Positions 51,514-60,022 of a stretch of DNA of 64,000 nt are shown in pieces (the stretch's first letter is position 1; every line of letters begins with the position of its first letter). This DNA is from CAWDMW01 sp963803575 (GTDB lineage: Bacteria > Pseudomonadota > Alphaproteobacteria > Rickettsiales > UBA998): contig CAWDMW010000002.1 of assembly GCA_963803575.1 (NCBI GenBank), positions 558,001-622,000 of the forward strand, in the 5' to 3' direction. A program made the position numbers and the translations under genes. A model generated the notes under the pieces. It made no database searches, had not been told where the DNA came from, and saw only the letters and a program-made list of their open reading frames with translations.

Positions 51514-53166
51514 TTAATATTTCAGGCGCATGCGGATGCGACCTTTATATTTTTTGCCGTAATATGGATTGATGCCTGCCTGATCTCTCCATGGTGATAC
51601 TTCATTATATCCGACCTTATGGGCAAGGATGGGCGGCTGTGAGCGTAGCAATATGATGGCTTCATCGTAGCGCAGCAAATCTTCCGGTCTGGCCAGTGGA
51701 CTGCCTGACTGTGAGGTGGTTTGTGTGACAGCGTCATGTCTGGAATGGCCGGGTTGATGAGCAATATTCAGCAGCGTTTCCTGCCCGATGGTCTTGGATA
51801 CCAGCTCGCTGACTTTGTATGACGCAAGTGAGGTGAATATTTTGCACTCACAATTATCCAGCAATATCTCGACATCTTGCTTTGAATAGGTTTGCTCCAT
51901 CGCTTCAAGCGATTGGATCGCAAAAAAGACCGATAATTTATATTCACGGATTTCTGTAAGGCGTGAAATCAGGCCGTGAATACGAAAATTTGATGCCTCA
52001 TCCAGCAAGAACAATACATGGTTCCCCGTCTCGCCAAGCATCATCTCCTGCACGACGCACCAGCCGAGCAGGCTTAAATGCGGCGCAAACACATCCATGC
52101 GTGCCGGATCAGAGATCATATAAATGGTGGCTTTTTCATGTTTCAGATCGGCAAAGCGAAAATCGCATGTGCTGGTATTCTCGGCGAGCCAGCCATCAGC
52201 TGAATAGATGGACAGCACCTGTTCTGCCCCCTCGGTAAATGACCCCCAATGATTATTCTGCCCCTGCTGGTGCAATATACGGCGCAGACTTTTTGCCATA
52301 CGTGCCAGCGAGCCTGACAGCGCATCGGAGCAAAATGCAATCTCCAGTGCGTCTTCCATCAACGCATCATCTTCGAGTAGTTTTAATACAGTGGAAAAGT
52401 TGGCATTCTTGGTATCGTGCGTGACCAGATAAACAATACAAAATACCAGTAACTTGCGTGATCCCTTGCGGAAATACGCATTATCAGAGTTGCCCGATGC
52501 TTTTGAATCGGGCAGGAGCTGCAATGCAATATTGCGTGCCATCGTGATAACGTCTGCATGCTGACCTGACAGCCATGGATCAATGACCAGAATAAGGGGA
52601 TTATAGCGTGCCGATTCCCCCAGTATTTTTTTGAATAATCCTGCCGGATTGAGAATATAAATTGTGTGCTTGTGTATTTTCTTGCGTATGAACGCTGTAA
52701 TACAGGCAATGGTGCCTTTCAGATCAGCGATGATCATGGAGCCATTATGATGCATGGCTGTCGGAATCATATAACTGACTGTTTTCTTGCCACCTGACGG
52801 GCTAACCAGCAGTGCATGACTAACCAGATCATGAAAGAGCGGTTTACCATTTTCTGCCAATGCACCCAGAAATATTCCGCGCGCACGATGCATGCCCAGA
52901 CGCTTTAACATATTCGCACCAGCCCACGCCGCACTGCCATGCTGTGTGGTCGTTTTATAGGCTTGTTTGCGTAACATCATATTATGGATCACGCGCACGC
53001 TGTTCCATAATACGCGTGCAGCCTTTAAACCAGTGACGCAGACTAAAAACAGCCAGAAATATTCACCTGACTCAGATTGAGGGTTAAAGGTTGCTGCCCA
53101 GTATCCGGTGAAAAGTGCCACTGTGATATCTGGCAGTAATGATGGTATGCGGTGTTGTTGAGCCAT
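51514..53166 (-). CDS. VirD4/TraG-like type IV coupling protein
   Basis: 550 residues. Two N-terminal membrane segments (about 12-28 and 37-55), then the coupling-protein ATPase: Walker A-like VSPSGGKKTVS (121-131; the family's usual form is APxRSGKG), SMIIADLKG strand, Walker B FLLDEAS (386-392), and LTEIREYKLSVFFAIQSLEAM, DNCECKIFTS and QPPILA motifs seen in TraG/VirD4 proteins. It would bring DNA-protein substrates to a type IV channel. Walker A is non-canonical in its last residues. Upstream two genes for membrane and secreted proteins point the same way, but a terminator hairpin separates them. Confidence 0.85.
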   Translation of the reverse strand: MAQQHRIPSLLPDITVALFTGYWAATFNPQSESGEYFWLFLVCVTGLKAARVLWNSVRVIHNMMLRKQAYKTTTQHGSAAWAGANMLKRLGMHRARGIFLGALAENGKPLFHDLVSHALLVSPSGGKKTVSYMIPTAMHHNGSMIIADLKGTIACITAFIRKKIHKHTIYILNPAGLFKKILGESARYNPLILVIDPWLSGQHADVITMARNIALQLLPDSKASGNSDNAYFRKGSRKLLVFCIVYLVTHDTKNANFSTVLKLLEDDALMEDALEIAFCSDALSGSLARMAKSLRRILHQQGQNNHWGSFTEGAEQVLSIYSADGWLAENTSTCDFRFADLKHEKATIYMISDPARMDVFAPHLSLLGWCVVQEMMLGETGNHVLFLLDEASNFRIHGLISRLTEIREYKLSVFFAIQSLEAMEQTYSKQDVEILLDNCECKIFTSLASYKVSELVSKTIGQETLLNIAHQPGHSRHDAVTQTTSQSGSPLARPEDLLRYDEAIILLRSQPPILAHKVGYNEVSPWRDQAGINPYYGKKYKGRIRMRLKY

Positions 53167-53183
53167 AATATTCCTCCTATAGA

Positions 53184-53215
53184 AAAAGCCTGCCGTTATG
53201 ATACAGCAGGCTTTT
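53184..53215 (-). terminator. Intrinsic terminator between the 53,241 gene and the coupling protein
   Basis: Perfect 10-base inverted arms (AAAAGCCTGC 53184-53193, GCAGGCTTTT 53206-53215) around a 12-base loop, followed on the minus strand by a T run (53187-53183). The arm ends make it nearly symmetric. It ends or attenuates the leftward transcript before the virD4-like gene, 18 bases from its ATG. Confidence 0.7.
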
Positions 53216-53240
53216 GTGAGGTTTGGGCGCGCAGGCTGTG

Positions 53241-54539
53241 CTACAGGCCGATAATCGTTTTCGGATCAAGCACTGCCCAGTGAATGCAGGTGGTTCCGGT
53301 TTGTAATACATGCTCGAAACTCGATGCATGTGCACCGTTTATATCCCGATCAAGCGTGAAAGGCTTCGCATAGGTCGCTCCGTCAATTGACAAACGAATT
53401 TCACCACGCACGCCTTTTGAACTCTCGCCGCTTGCCCAGTTGACGCCCACCATCACGTCCTGCAAATCAATCGGTTTGGTAAATGTAATTTGCTCAAACC
53501 CATGTTTGGTGTCGGGTGATGGCGCGTAATTCTTGTTATAGATCGCATGCGCCGTCTGGCGATTATTGTGGTAGATAATCTCGGCACCATGACGCACGTA
53601 GAGATCAAGATCACAGGCTTCGCAATCCCAGCTGACGGCTACTTCAACATTGCCTGCTTTGCGCAATGTTGCCTGATCAGGCTTTGTCGTGCTTAATGCG
53701 CGATCATAGATAGCTGGCAGGGTTACGCTTATCTGCGGCAGAGGTGCAATGTTCTCCAACGCTGTCGTATCGGCATCCATATCACGTGTAAAGGCATGAG
53801 CATGCGCCTTGCTGTCTGCGGCAAAACGTGTCCATACCGTTGTCGCATCCGCATCAAAACTTGCCAGTTTTGCGCCGTGACCTTCCAGATAGAGCGTCCA
53901 CATGCGTGTGACATAATGCGCATAACGCTGATGATCGGTCAGACTGGTGTCAATTAACCAGTGGATCGTGGTGGGAACAGTATTCTCGCGACCATGCAGT
54001 GACAAGACTGACTGGCTCGGTGGCGCATTAAATGCCCCGTCTTTATAGTAATAACCATCTTTCATAGACACATTATCACTGGCGCTGCTGACATAAATAG
54101 GTGAGCCGATCAACATGATCCGCGAGTCATCAAAGGGAGCATGGTTCTTGCCCAGAAAATCCATGAAGCGCGGCACGTTGAGTGCGCCTGCGACATTATT
54201 GTCTGGAATTGTTATTACTGAGAATTGTTTGAGTTTTACAATAAAGGCTTTATTGATATTTACCTTGGCGCGCGGGTGCTGATACGCTGCTTTATCAGGT
54301 ACAGTGAATTCACCGATGATACGACTATTGAGCGCATCCATGAGCAGCAGGCTATCGCCCGTACCAACGTGATTAATCGCATAGTCCAGAATCTTCGCTT
54401 TCTGCTGTTCTAATGTTGTTGTCTCCTGCATGGGCGAGATGCCAATAATATGGCGTTCTGCCTGTGCGGTGCTACTCGTTAATGTCAGAACGCACGCAGT
54501 GCCTATGATCATGCATGTGTTTTTAAAAAAATGTGTCAT
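53241..54539 (-). CDS. Hypothetical secreted protein with beta-sandwich C-terminus
   Basis: 432 residues. A signal peptide (IGTACVLTLTSSTAQA) ends near residue 27. The N-terminal part has alternating strand-helix pattern (GTGDSLLLMDALNSRIIGEFTVPD, DDSRIMLIGSPIYVSS) resembling a von Willebrand A-like fold without a clear metal site. The C-terminal 140 residues look like a beta-sandwich carrying WDCEACDLDLYVRH. I know no named family. It follows the membrane-protein gene by 44 bases and belongs to the coupling-protein cluster. Confidence 0.65.
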   Translation of the reverse strand: MTHFFKNTCMIIGTACVLTLTSSTAQAERHIIGISPMQETTTLEQQKAKILDYAINHVGTGDSLLLMDALNSRIIGEFTVPDKAAYQHPRAKVNINKAFIVKLKQFSVITIPDNNVAGALNVPRFMDFLGKNHAPFDDSRIMLIGSPIYVSSASDNVSMKDGYYYKDGAFNAPPSQSVLSLHGRENTVPTTIHWLIDTSLTDHQRYAHYVTRMWTLYLEGHGAKLASFDADATTVWTRFAADSKAHAHAFTRDMDADTTALENIAPLPQISVTLPAIYDRALSTTKPDQATLRKAGNVEVAVSWDCEACDLDLYVRHGAEIIYHNNRQTAHAIYNKNYAPSPDTKHGFEQITFTKPIDLQDVMVGVNWASGESSKGVRGEIRLSIDGATYAKPFTLDRDINGAHASSFEHVLQTGTTCIHWAVLDPKTIIGL

Positions 54540-54583
54540 AAAAAATCTCCTGATAAATCGTGAAGTGGATAGTATAGATCAGC

Positions 54584-55582
54584 TTAATCAACCAGTTGGG
54601 CGCGTAGCTGATGGTAGTTTGCCAGTTGCTCTTTGGTAAACAGCGATACAGCACTGTTGATAGCACTGACTCGTGCCTCGTCAGCGTGCATCGCTTCGCT
54701 AAAATCCTTATGTTCGACCTCCATCGTCTCCAGACGTTTCTTGGCATCCAGATACACGGGATTATCCATGGTGCGGGTGGGTGAGTATTTTGTAAAAAGA
54801 TCGCCACCTGTCATGAAAAACGTGCAGCCGATAAAAAACTCAGCGAGCAGTTGAATGACGGTAAAAGCGGTCATCCATGGGTCGCTGCTGCTGTCGCTTG
54901 TCGCCCCGCCACCGAGAAGATCGCCGATATCAATGCCCTGATCCGCTGTAGAGCCAAACAGAATGGCAAACATAATAATCCATGTGATCAACAAGCACGC
55001 CGTGACGATATACATGCTGATGCCGTACAGGCGTTTGCTTCTATCCGTAACAAGGTAGCGTTTGAAGAATTCAAATGCCAAAGCACCCAGCCCCAATACC
55101 GATGACATCGCCCAAGCCAGCATTTCATTTTCGAGGAAGACGGGGTTGCCTGACGACATCACCACCGTAAACATAGTTGTCATGCTGATGCAGATAGCGG
55201 CAAGTCCAAAGATAATACATCCGACGCCTAATGTGAGATCAATGATTTTCCGCAAATCACGTTCTTTCTCGTCCGGTGTATCCTTGATCTGCTGATCCTT
55301 TACACGAATGGTTTTGTTGGTTTTTGCAACCAGTTTACGATCATCAATGATAGACTTTTTAAGCGATGCTGCCTGTTCTCTGGTTTCTGCCAGATTGAGC
55401 GTCAGACAGTTACGTTCTTCCCCGACAACAGACTCTGTAACCGCAGCCACATAGTCTTCTGCCATTTTTTCAGCTTTGGCCTGATTTTGCATCAGCACCG
55501 TCTTGCGAAAATAGGTGGTAATCCCGCCAGCCGCAGCATGTAACCTTACTTTGATGGTTTGTTTGTCTTTGGTCTTACTCAT
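54584..55582 (-). CDS. Hypothetical membrane protein with four membrane segments
   Basis: 332 residues. A basic N-terminus and coiled coil (about 45-105, LNLAETREQAASLKKSI) precede four membrane helices (about 113-137, 150-167, 186-208, 236-258), with a Gly/Ser/Asp loop (DIGDLLGGGATSDSSSD) between the third and fourth and a charged C-terminal helix. No family known. First gene of the leftward cluster with the secreted protein and the VirD4-like ATPase. Confidence 0.65.
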   Translation of the reverse strand: MSKTKDKQTIKVRLHAAAGGITTYFRKTVLMQNQAKAEKMAEDYVAAVTESVVGEERNCLTLNLAETREQAASLKKSIIDDRKLVAKTNKTIRVKDQQIKDTPDEKERDLRKIIDLTLGVGCIIFGLAAICISMTTMFTVVMSSGNPVFLENEMLAWAMSSVLGLGALAFEFFKRYLVTDRSKRLYGISMYIVTACLLITWIIMFAILFGSTADQGIDIGDLLGGGATSDSSSDPWMTAFTVIQLLAEFFIGCTFFMTGGDLFTKYSPTRTMDNPVYLDAKKRLETMEVEHKDFSEAMHADEARVSAINSAVSLFTKEQLANYHQLRAQLVD

Positions 55583-55734
55583 TCAACACTCCTGTTGGTT
55601 GGTGTGCTGATGAGTCTAGCGCAGGATAAACAGGCCGTTGGGCGCGGGTGACTGGCGACGTCAAGATCCAGTCCGCCCACATCACGGAGTGCGATGCATT
55701 ATCATGATGGAATAGCAACCAATGGAGTCACATG

Positions 55735-55941
55735 ATGAACACAGAACTGTCAAACTTTATCACAGGCAAGAACCCACCGAATAAAACTGCTAATATCCGT
55801 ATCGGTGATCTCGATTCAGGCTATTACGAGGAAGTTGGTGTGGCATGGGTTAATCCTGATAACGGGGTCACGCTTATCAAGTTCTACGGCAATCAGCTTA
55901 TCAATCAGCCAGTCTATCTATTCGAGAAGCCGTATTATTAG
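55735..55941 (+). CDS. Small conserved-type element protein A
   Basis: 68 residues from ATG 55735. The core TANIRIGDLDSGYYEEVGVAWVNPDNGVTLIKFYG resembles that of the 56581-56787 protein (YWTKIGVAFAHNDGKGFSVML): an aromatic/charged strand, then [IV]GVA[WF].[NH].D.G. The pattern suggests a beta-sheet DUF736-like small protein common on alphaproteobacterial plasmids and elements. Function unknown. Confidence 0.6.
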   Translation: MNTELSNFITGKNPPNKTANIRIGDLDSGYYEEVGVAWVNPDNGVTLIKFYGNQLINQPVYLFEKPYY

Positions 55942-55983
55942 CAGCAACTAAGCGCAGTTATTGAGGGGCAGCATGGAAGACCG

Positions 55984-56217
55984 TTATGTTTTGCGGTGCT
56001 TTTGTGCTGCCTTTCGTGTGTTTGAATGGGTTTGCTTACCACGAAACTTATCTGTATCAGACGCGGGATGAATGTCATCACGTTCCGTCGGCAGGTTCTG
56101 TTTTCCTTTACCTGAACGCACACGTCCTTTGACTGCTGGCAGATCACTCTTCTCATTGAGCAATGCCTGATCGGCGCGACGTTCATTTTGTGTTTTGGGG
56201 TGGCGAAAAACTGACAT
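55984..56217 (-). CDS. Small basic hypothetical protein
   Basis: 77 residues, strongly basic and disordered-looking (KTQNERRADQALLNEKSD, RVRSGKGKQNLPTERDDIHPASDTDKF, AAQKHRKT). A LP..RDD motif resembles that of short basic proteins found on alphaproteobacterial mobile elements. Divergent from nothing obvious; the case rests on composition and the intact frame, so it may not be a gene. Confidence 0.4.
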   Translation of the reverse strand: MSVFRHPKTQNERRADQALLNEKSDLPAVKGRVRSGKGKQNLPTERDDIHPASDTDKFRGKQTHSNTRKAAQKHRKT

Positions 56218-56580
56218 GCCCTCATTATAGCAACCAGCAATCGTTCATCCAATTTTTTTCATCATCTTCTCATTTTAATCGACTTGTTGTCTCTTCATAT
56301 GCTGCAAGCGCGCACTCACGCATGGTGTATGACATGGCAAAATCCATGTCTCACAGCGACTTCACATCACAGTTCCTTTTTAAAATATTCACCATGTCAC
56401 AAACCGCCTCCATCGCTGCCCTGTTTATGGGGATGCGTTATGGCAGATGTTTTAAGCAGTGCAAGGGTCACGATGAACGGCTGCGCCGCCCTTGCACTGC
56501 TTAAAAAACCTGCCCTTTGACACGCATCAGGGCAGCGACAGACGCGGTTCTAAAACATTTAAAACAAAAGGAAGTATATC
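56218..56580. other. Non-coding region with a perfect 18-base inverted repeat
   Basis: Arms 56450-56467 (TTTTAAGCAGTGCAAGGG) and 56489-56506 (CCCTTGCACTGCTTAAAA) are perfect inverted copies around a 21-base loop. Both ends carry T/A runs, so it would act as a terminator in either direction. It lies 75 bases before the small gene at 56581, itself rightward, in a 363-base gap with no convincing gene; a transfer origin or regulatory RNA is also possible. Confidence 0.6.
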
Positions 56581-56787
56581 ATGAGTAAAGCAGCAAACAA
56601 CAAACCATCCCACACTGTCTACACCGTCCGCGATGGTGGAGAGAGCGGATCAGATTACTGGACAAAGATCGGCGTCGCCTTCGCACATAATGACGGAAAA
56701 GGCTTCTCGGTCATGCTGGAAGCCCTGCCCATAGACGGCAAACTCACCATCCGCACAGCCGAAACAAAATCCACATCCAAAAAATAA
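56581..56787 (+). CDS. Small conserved-type element protein B
   Basis: 68 residues, AAAGGAAG before the ATG. Basic ends (SKAANNKPSH, TAETKSTSKK) enclose TVYTVRDGGESGSDYWTKIGVAFAHNDGKGFSVMLEALPIDGKLTIR. The IG.AF.H.DGKGF..ML.ALP..G...IR pattern is that of a small protein family widespread on alphaproteobacterial plasmids and integrative elements. Related in its core to the 55735 gene. Function unknown. Confidence 0.75.
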   Translation: MSKAANNKPSHTVYTVRDGGESGSDYWTKIGVAFAHNDGKGFSVMLEALPIDGKLTIRTAETKSTSKK

Positions 56788-56845
56788 TCACAGCAACAGA
56801 CATGCAGGAGGTTCAAGCCTCCTGCCAGACAAAAGGACACAACCA

Positions 56846-57499
56846 ATGACACATACAAATCACATCCATCTCGGAGACTGCACCCAGGTAATGCAACATC
56901 TTCCCGCAAACAGCGTTGATCTTATCGTTACTGATCCACCATATCTCGTCAATTACCGCGACCGCACAGGACGCACCATCGCTAATGATATTAACGATGA
57001 CTGGCTGGAGCCTGCATTTGAAGAAATGCACCGCGTCTTACGCAATAACAGCTTTGCGATATCATTTTATGGCTGGAACAGTGTCGATAAATTCATGACC
57101 GCATGGAAGAAATCCGGGTTTCGTATCGTAGGACATTTTGTCTTCGCCAAACATTATGCCTCACGTAAAGGTTTCACTGAAGCCAGACATGAATGTGCCT
57201 ACTTACTCGCTAAGGGGTATCCATCCAAGCCCGAGAATGCGCCACAAGATGTGATGCCATGGGGTAGATATACAGGAAACCGTCTACACCCGACCCAGAA
57301 ACCACTGGAGATACTGCGACCACTGATCAAATCCTACTCACAAGTCGGAGATGTTGTCCTTGATCCCTTCACAGGATCAGGCTCCACCATACTGGCAGCG
57401 CAACAACTCCGCCGCTCATGGATCGGTATTGAAATGGATCAGAACTATCACCGCAATGCATGCACCCGCATGGATCGTCATCATCAGCTAACTGCGTAA
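56846..57499 (+). CDS. Solitary DNA N-methyltransferase (beta-type order)
   Basis: 217 residues. Catalytic DPPY at 30-33 comes before the SAM-binding FTGSGST at 175-181, the order of beta-class N4-cytosine or N6-adenine methyltransferases. PTQKPLEILRPLI and IGIEMDQNY are typical. The target-recognition region (about 85-140) is short. It has no endonuclease partner next to it, so an epigenetic or anti-restriction role for the element is likely. Starts 59 bases after small protein B and precedes two small genes. Confidence 0.9.
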   Translation: MTHTNHIHLGDCTQVMQHLPANSVDLIVTDPPYLVNYRDRTGRTIANDINDDWLEPAFEEMHRVLRNNSFAISFYGWNSVDKFMTAWKKSGFRIVGHFVFAKHYASRKGFTEARHECAYLLAKGYPSKPENAPQDVMPWGRYTGNRLHPTQKPLEILRPLIKSYSQVGDVVLDPFTGSGSTILAAQQLRRSWIGIEMDQNYHRNACTRMDRHHQLTA

Positions 57500-57525
57500 A
57501 ATAACATTTATAAAGGAACATCATC

Positions 57526-57780
57526 ATGAGAACATTATCACTTACGAATACCGCAATTCATAGCAATCTAACCATCATGCGAGAACATCTCGTATTGATG
57601 ATAGATAGTATCAACACAGCCCTCTGTGATATTGAGGAAGAAAATCGTAACGCTGCCATAGGCGCTTTGCTCAGCGATGCAGAAAGGTTTGAACAGCTCA
57701 AATCTCTCTATGACACCTGTATCACGCTACACCGCAATGCTGATGTGATTGAACGCCATCGTGACAATAAGGAGGTTTAA
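57526..57780 (+). CDS. Small hypothetical protein of the element
   Basis: 84 residues with AAAGGA before the ATG, helical and amphipathic (LTIMREHLVLMIDSINTALCDIEEENRNAAIGALLSDAERFEQL). No family recognised. Its stop is one base before the next gene's start, indicating an operon of 56846, 57526 and 57782. Confidence 0.6.
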   Translation: MRTLSLTNTAIHSNLTIMREHLVLMIDSINTALCDIEEENRNAAIGALLSDAERFEQLKSLYDTCITLHRNADVIERHRDNKEV

Positions 57781-57781
57781 C

Positions 57782-58135
57782 ATGGACAATGCTATCCATT
57801 CCTTATCTCCCTCTGATATTCAATCTGCATTCCTGCGTGCTGTTACCAGCATGCAGGGCGCACCTGAGCGATGGGAACAACGCGCTGAAGCTGGACTTAC
57901 AGATGATGAGCTACAGGATGCTCTGAAATATGAGCTTGGTATTGCTGGTGGCAGTAGCTGTCGTGACTCGATATCTGTTGCTTATCAAGGCGCGGGTCTC
58001 AAGATCTGGGCAAGTCGGGATTACGCGAATTCCTGCCTTGATGAACCCGTACTGCAAGATCGCCAAACCATGGCAATCGCGCGCCATGTGTTTAGTATCG
58101 CCAATCCTGATGATCGTCAGATGGCGCTGTTTTAG
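57782..58135 (+). CDS. Hypothetical protein of the element
   Basis: 117 residues from ATG 57782 with AAGGAGG right before. Pattern: SPSDIQSAFLRAVTSMQGAPERWEQRAEAGLTDDELQDALKYELG at the N-terminus, ending NPDDRQMALF. A short family member of this type is seen on other alphaproteobacterial elements by memory only. Function unknown. Convergent with the YecA/SEC-C gene, 16 bases apart. Confidence 0.6.
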   Translation: MDNAIHSLSPSDIQSAFLRAVTSMQGAPERWEQRAEAGLTDDELQDALKYELGIAGGSSCRDSISVAYQGAGLKIWASRDYANSCLDEPVLQDRQTMAIARHVFSIANPDDRQMALF

Positions 58136-58151
58136 CCATCTACTACTCCCT

Positions 58152-58841
58152 CTAATGCAGGCAGCATTTCTTGAATTTCTTGCCTGAACCACATGGGCAT
58201 GGATCATTTCTACCAATTTTTTCACGCGTGACGGGAGTGCGATGAGGTATTATTGGCTGGTTCATTCGGTATTGGTGCAATAATTCCACGGCAACGGGCA
58301 AAAGATCTTCTGCATGCTCACACAACCCGTCATCCCCTTTCAGCGGTTCCATATCTTCCCCGGAAAGAAAGGCGAGTTGTTGGAGACGTGTTACTGTGGA
58401 TACCGTATGTTGCAGCTCCGGATTTTTCTCATCCAAAATCATCGCTTCCCAGTCTTTCTGCCGCAACATTGCTGCCTTCCAGAATCCGTCCAGCCATATT
58501 TCCCAGAGTGCCGAGCCGTCATTGTCAAAATCATAAAGTGGTGCATACGCGCCGTTTTGTAACATCTCAATGATACTATTATACATCATCATGATAGCAC
58601 CCATCACATGCTGCGCTTGCTTTTCATCGACAAAACCTGCTGTGTCATCCCCCCAAATGCACGCCATCCACTCGCTCGGCATAATCATGTCTTGGGACAC
58701 CACGACACCAGCTAAAAACCCGTCCAGCTCGGTCAACACCATTCTGTCATCCGGTGCGTTAACATCCATCAGAAACGAATCAATAATTTGCAGATGCTCC
58801 GGCAATGATGGATCTGCGGTGTTGGGAGAGGATAAAACCAT
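58152..58841 (-). CDS. UPF0149/YecA-family protein with C-terminal SEC-C motif
   Basis: 229 residues. The N-terminal part has the YecA/YgfB pattern (TELDGFLAGVVVSQDMIMPSEWMACIWG, the LDGFLTA-type signature, and WLDGFWKA) and the C-terminus ends with the zinc motif IGRNDPCPCGSGKKFKKCCLH typical of SEC-C tails. Such proteins bind metals and often ribosomes or SecB/SecA-like partners. Reads leftward, alone. Confidence 0.85.
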   Translation of the reverse strand: MVLSSPNTADPSLPEHLQIIDSFLMDVNAPDDRMVLTELDGFLAGVVVSQDMIMPSEWMACIWGDDTAGFVDEKQAQHVMGAIMMMYNSIIEMLQNGAYAPLYDFDNDGSALWEIWLDGFWKAAMLRQKDWEAMILDEKNPELQHTVSTVTRLQQLAFLSGEDMEPLKGDDGLCEHAEDLLPVAVELLHQYRMNQPIIPHRTPVTREKIGRNDPCPCGSGKKFKKCCLH

Positions 58842-59018
58842 CGCACTGACTCCTTACATAGGGCTGACAACAGCCTATTTTATGTGTATAATACTTTTAG
58901 ATAACCAAGCTTGCAAGGCATAGCAAGAGGTTTTACGCGGCACTGCCTGCGCACTGAATTGGTTGATAATACGTGACTACGCCTATCGCTTGGTCAAAAA
59001 ACACGCTATGATGCGTTT

Positions 59019-59408
59019 ATGAATGACCGAAATAAACAAGAGCGCGCTTTTTCCGCAATGACCAAACAAATGGTGGTGAACTGTGTTCGTAATACCATGC
59101 TGGAACAGTTTCATGCAGGACATGCCCCTGTTACCAAAACCAAAGATGCTTCCGATATTAAAGTAATCGATGCTGAAGGAACGGAATATCGTTGGCATGA
59201 AGTCTCTCGCATCACCGATCCTGAAATGAAAGAATGCATGAAGCAGATTGTAAATCGCATTTACACATTCCTGAATTTTTATGATGATCCGGAGTTTCAG
59301 GTGCTGATGGCAAAATATAACAGCTCTATCAGCAAGTGGGATGCCCCTGTAATTGATAAAGCGATGCTGGGTAAAAAACTGACAGAAAAGCTCTGCAAAA
59401 AATCCTGA
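59019..59408 (+). CDS. Hypothetical protein of the element
   Basis: 129 residues, soluble, mixed helical (MTKQMVVNCVRNTMLEQFHAGHAPVTKTKDASDIKVIDAEG...RWHEVSRITDPEMKECMKQIVNRIYTFLNFYDD). I recognise no family. A 160-base gap without clear genes separates it from the YecA-type gene. Confidence 0.55.
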   Translation: MNDRNKQERAFSAMTKQMVVNCVRNTMLEQFHAGHAPVTKTKDASDIKVIDAEGTEYRWHEVSRITDPEMKECMKQIVNRIYTFLNFYDDPEFQVLMAKYNSSISKWDAPVIDKAMLGKKLTEKLCKKS

Positions 59409-60022
59409 TGCAACTGCATCTGTGCACCAACCCTTTGAGCAGGTCATTTCTTCGTGATCTTATGATCTTGGACAATGTGGCACGATATCGTGACTCCACC
59501 ATGCGTGCTTGTTTCTCTATGCCTGCATCTTTATCAGTTGATGGCTGCTGTGATGCTAGCTGTTCGTTTGTTTTGGCGCTATTCGACGTGAGGAGCGTGC
59601 GGCTACTTCACCATTGGGGGTTTATTCGTTGCTGATTTTCCCATCTTTGGCGGTGGACTGACTCCGCCTTTGTCGTGTCGCTATTGTGTCAGTGCTCGAC
59701 CATCGCTATCGGTCACGATTCTGTGCTCATCATTTTTGTCGCGCCATGTTTTCTGATCTCGTTATCGCCATTCTATGTTGCACTGGTTTCACTGCCCTGA
59801 TCATCGTTGGCATTCCTGCACCTCGGTTCGATCTGAGTCGCCTGATCTGTTAGTCCCGCTTTTGGTTTTTCGTTGGTATTGGTTCCCGCTATTCGCAAGC
59901 TGTGTTTTGTATTACAAAACTATCTCGGCAAAGGGGCTAAGCCCCCGTTGCATCCCCTTTTAGCAGATTGTTTTTCTATTCAAATCCTGCTATCAATACT
60001 GACTTGCAATACAGGAAAAACT
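59409..60022. other. 614-base non-coding, pyrimidine-rich stretch before the GHKL ATPase gene
   Basis: No convincing gene. The + strand is T/C-rich from about 59,640 to 59,960. A short hairpin (GGGGC-TAA-GCCCC, 59933-59945) with ATCTCGGCAAA before it and CCCCTTTT after it lies 78 bases before the ATPase start. It may hold the promoter and leader of the ATPase gene, a remnant of a decayed gene, or a cis-acting site of the element. Confidence 0.4.

Noticed and set aside
56163..56520. Two + strand frames near the 18-base palindrome
   Set aside because: No ribosome-binding site, unusual composition and overlap with the palindrome; treated as non-coding.
58570..58923. + strand frame across the YecA/SEC-C gene
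   Set aside because: Antisense shadow of a gene with clear YecA and SEC-C motifs.
59408..59635. 75-residue + strand frame after the 59,019 gene
   Set aside because: No family pattern, no start signal and a Cys/Leu/Arg composition typical of chance frames.
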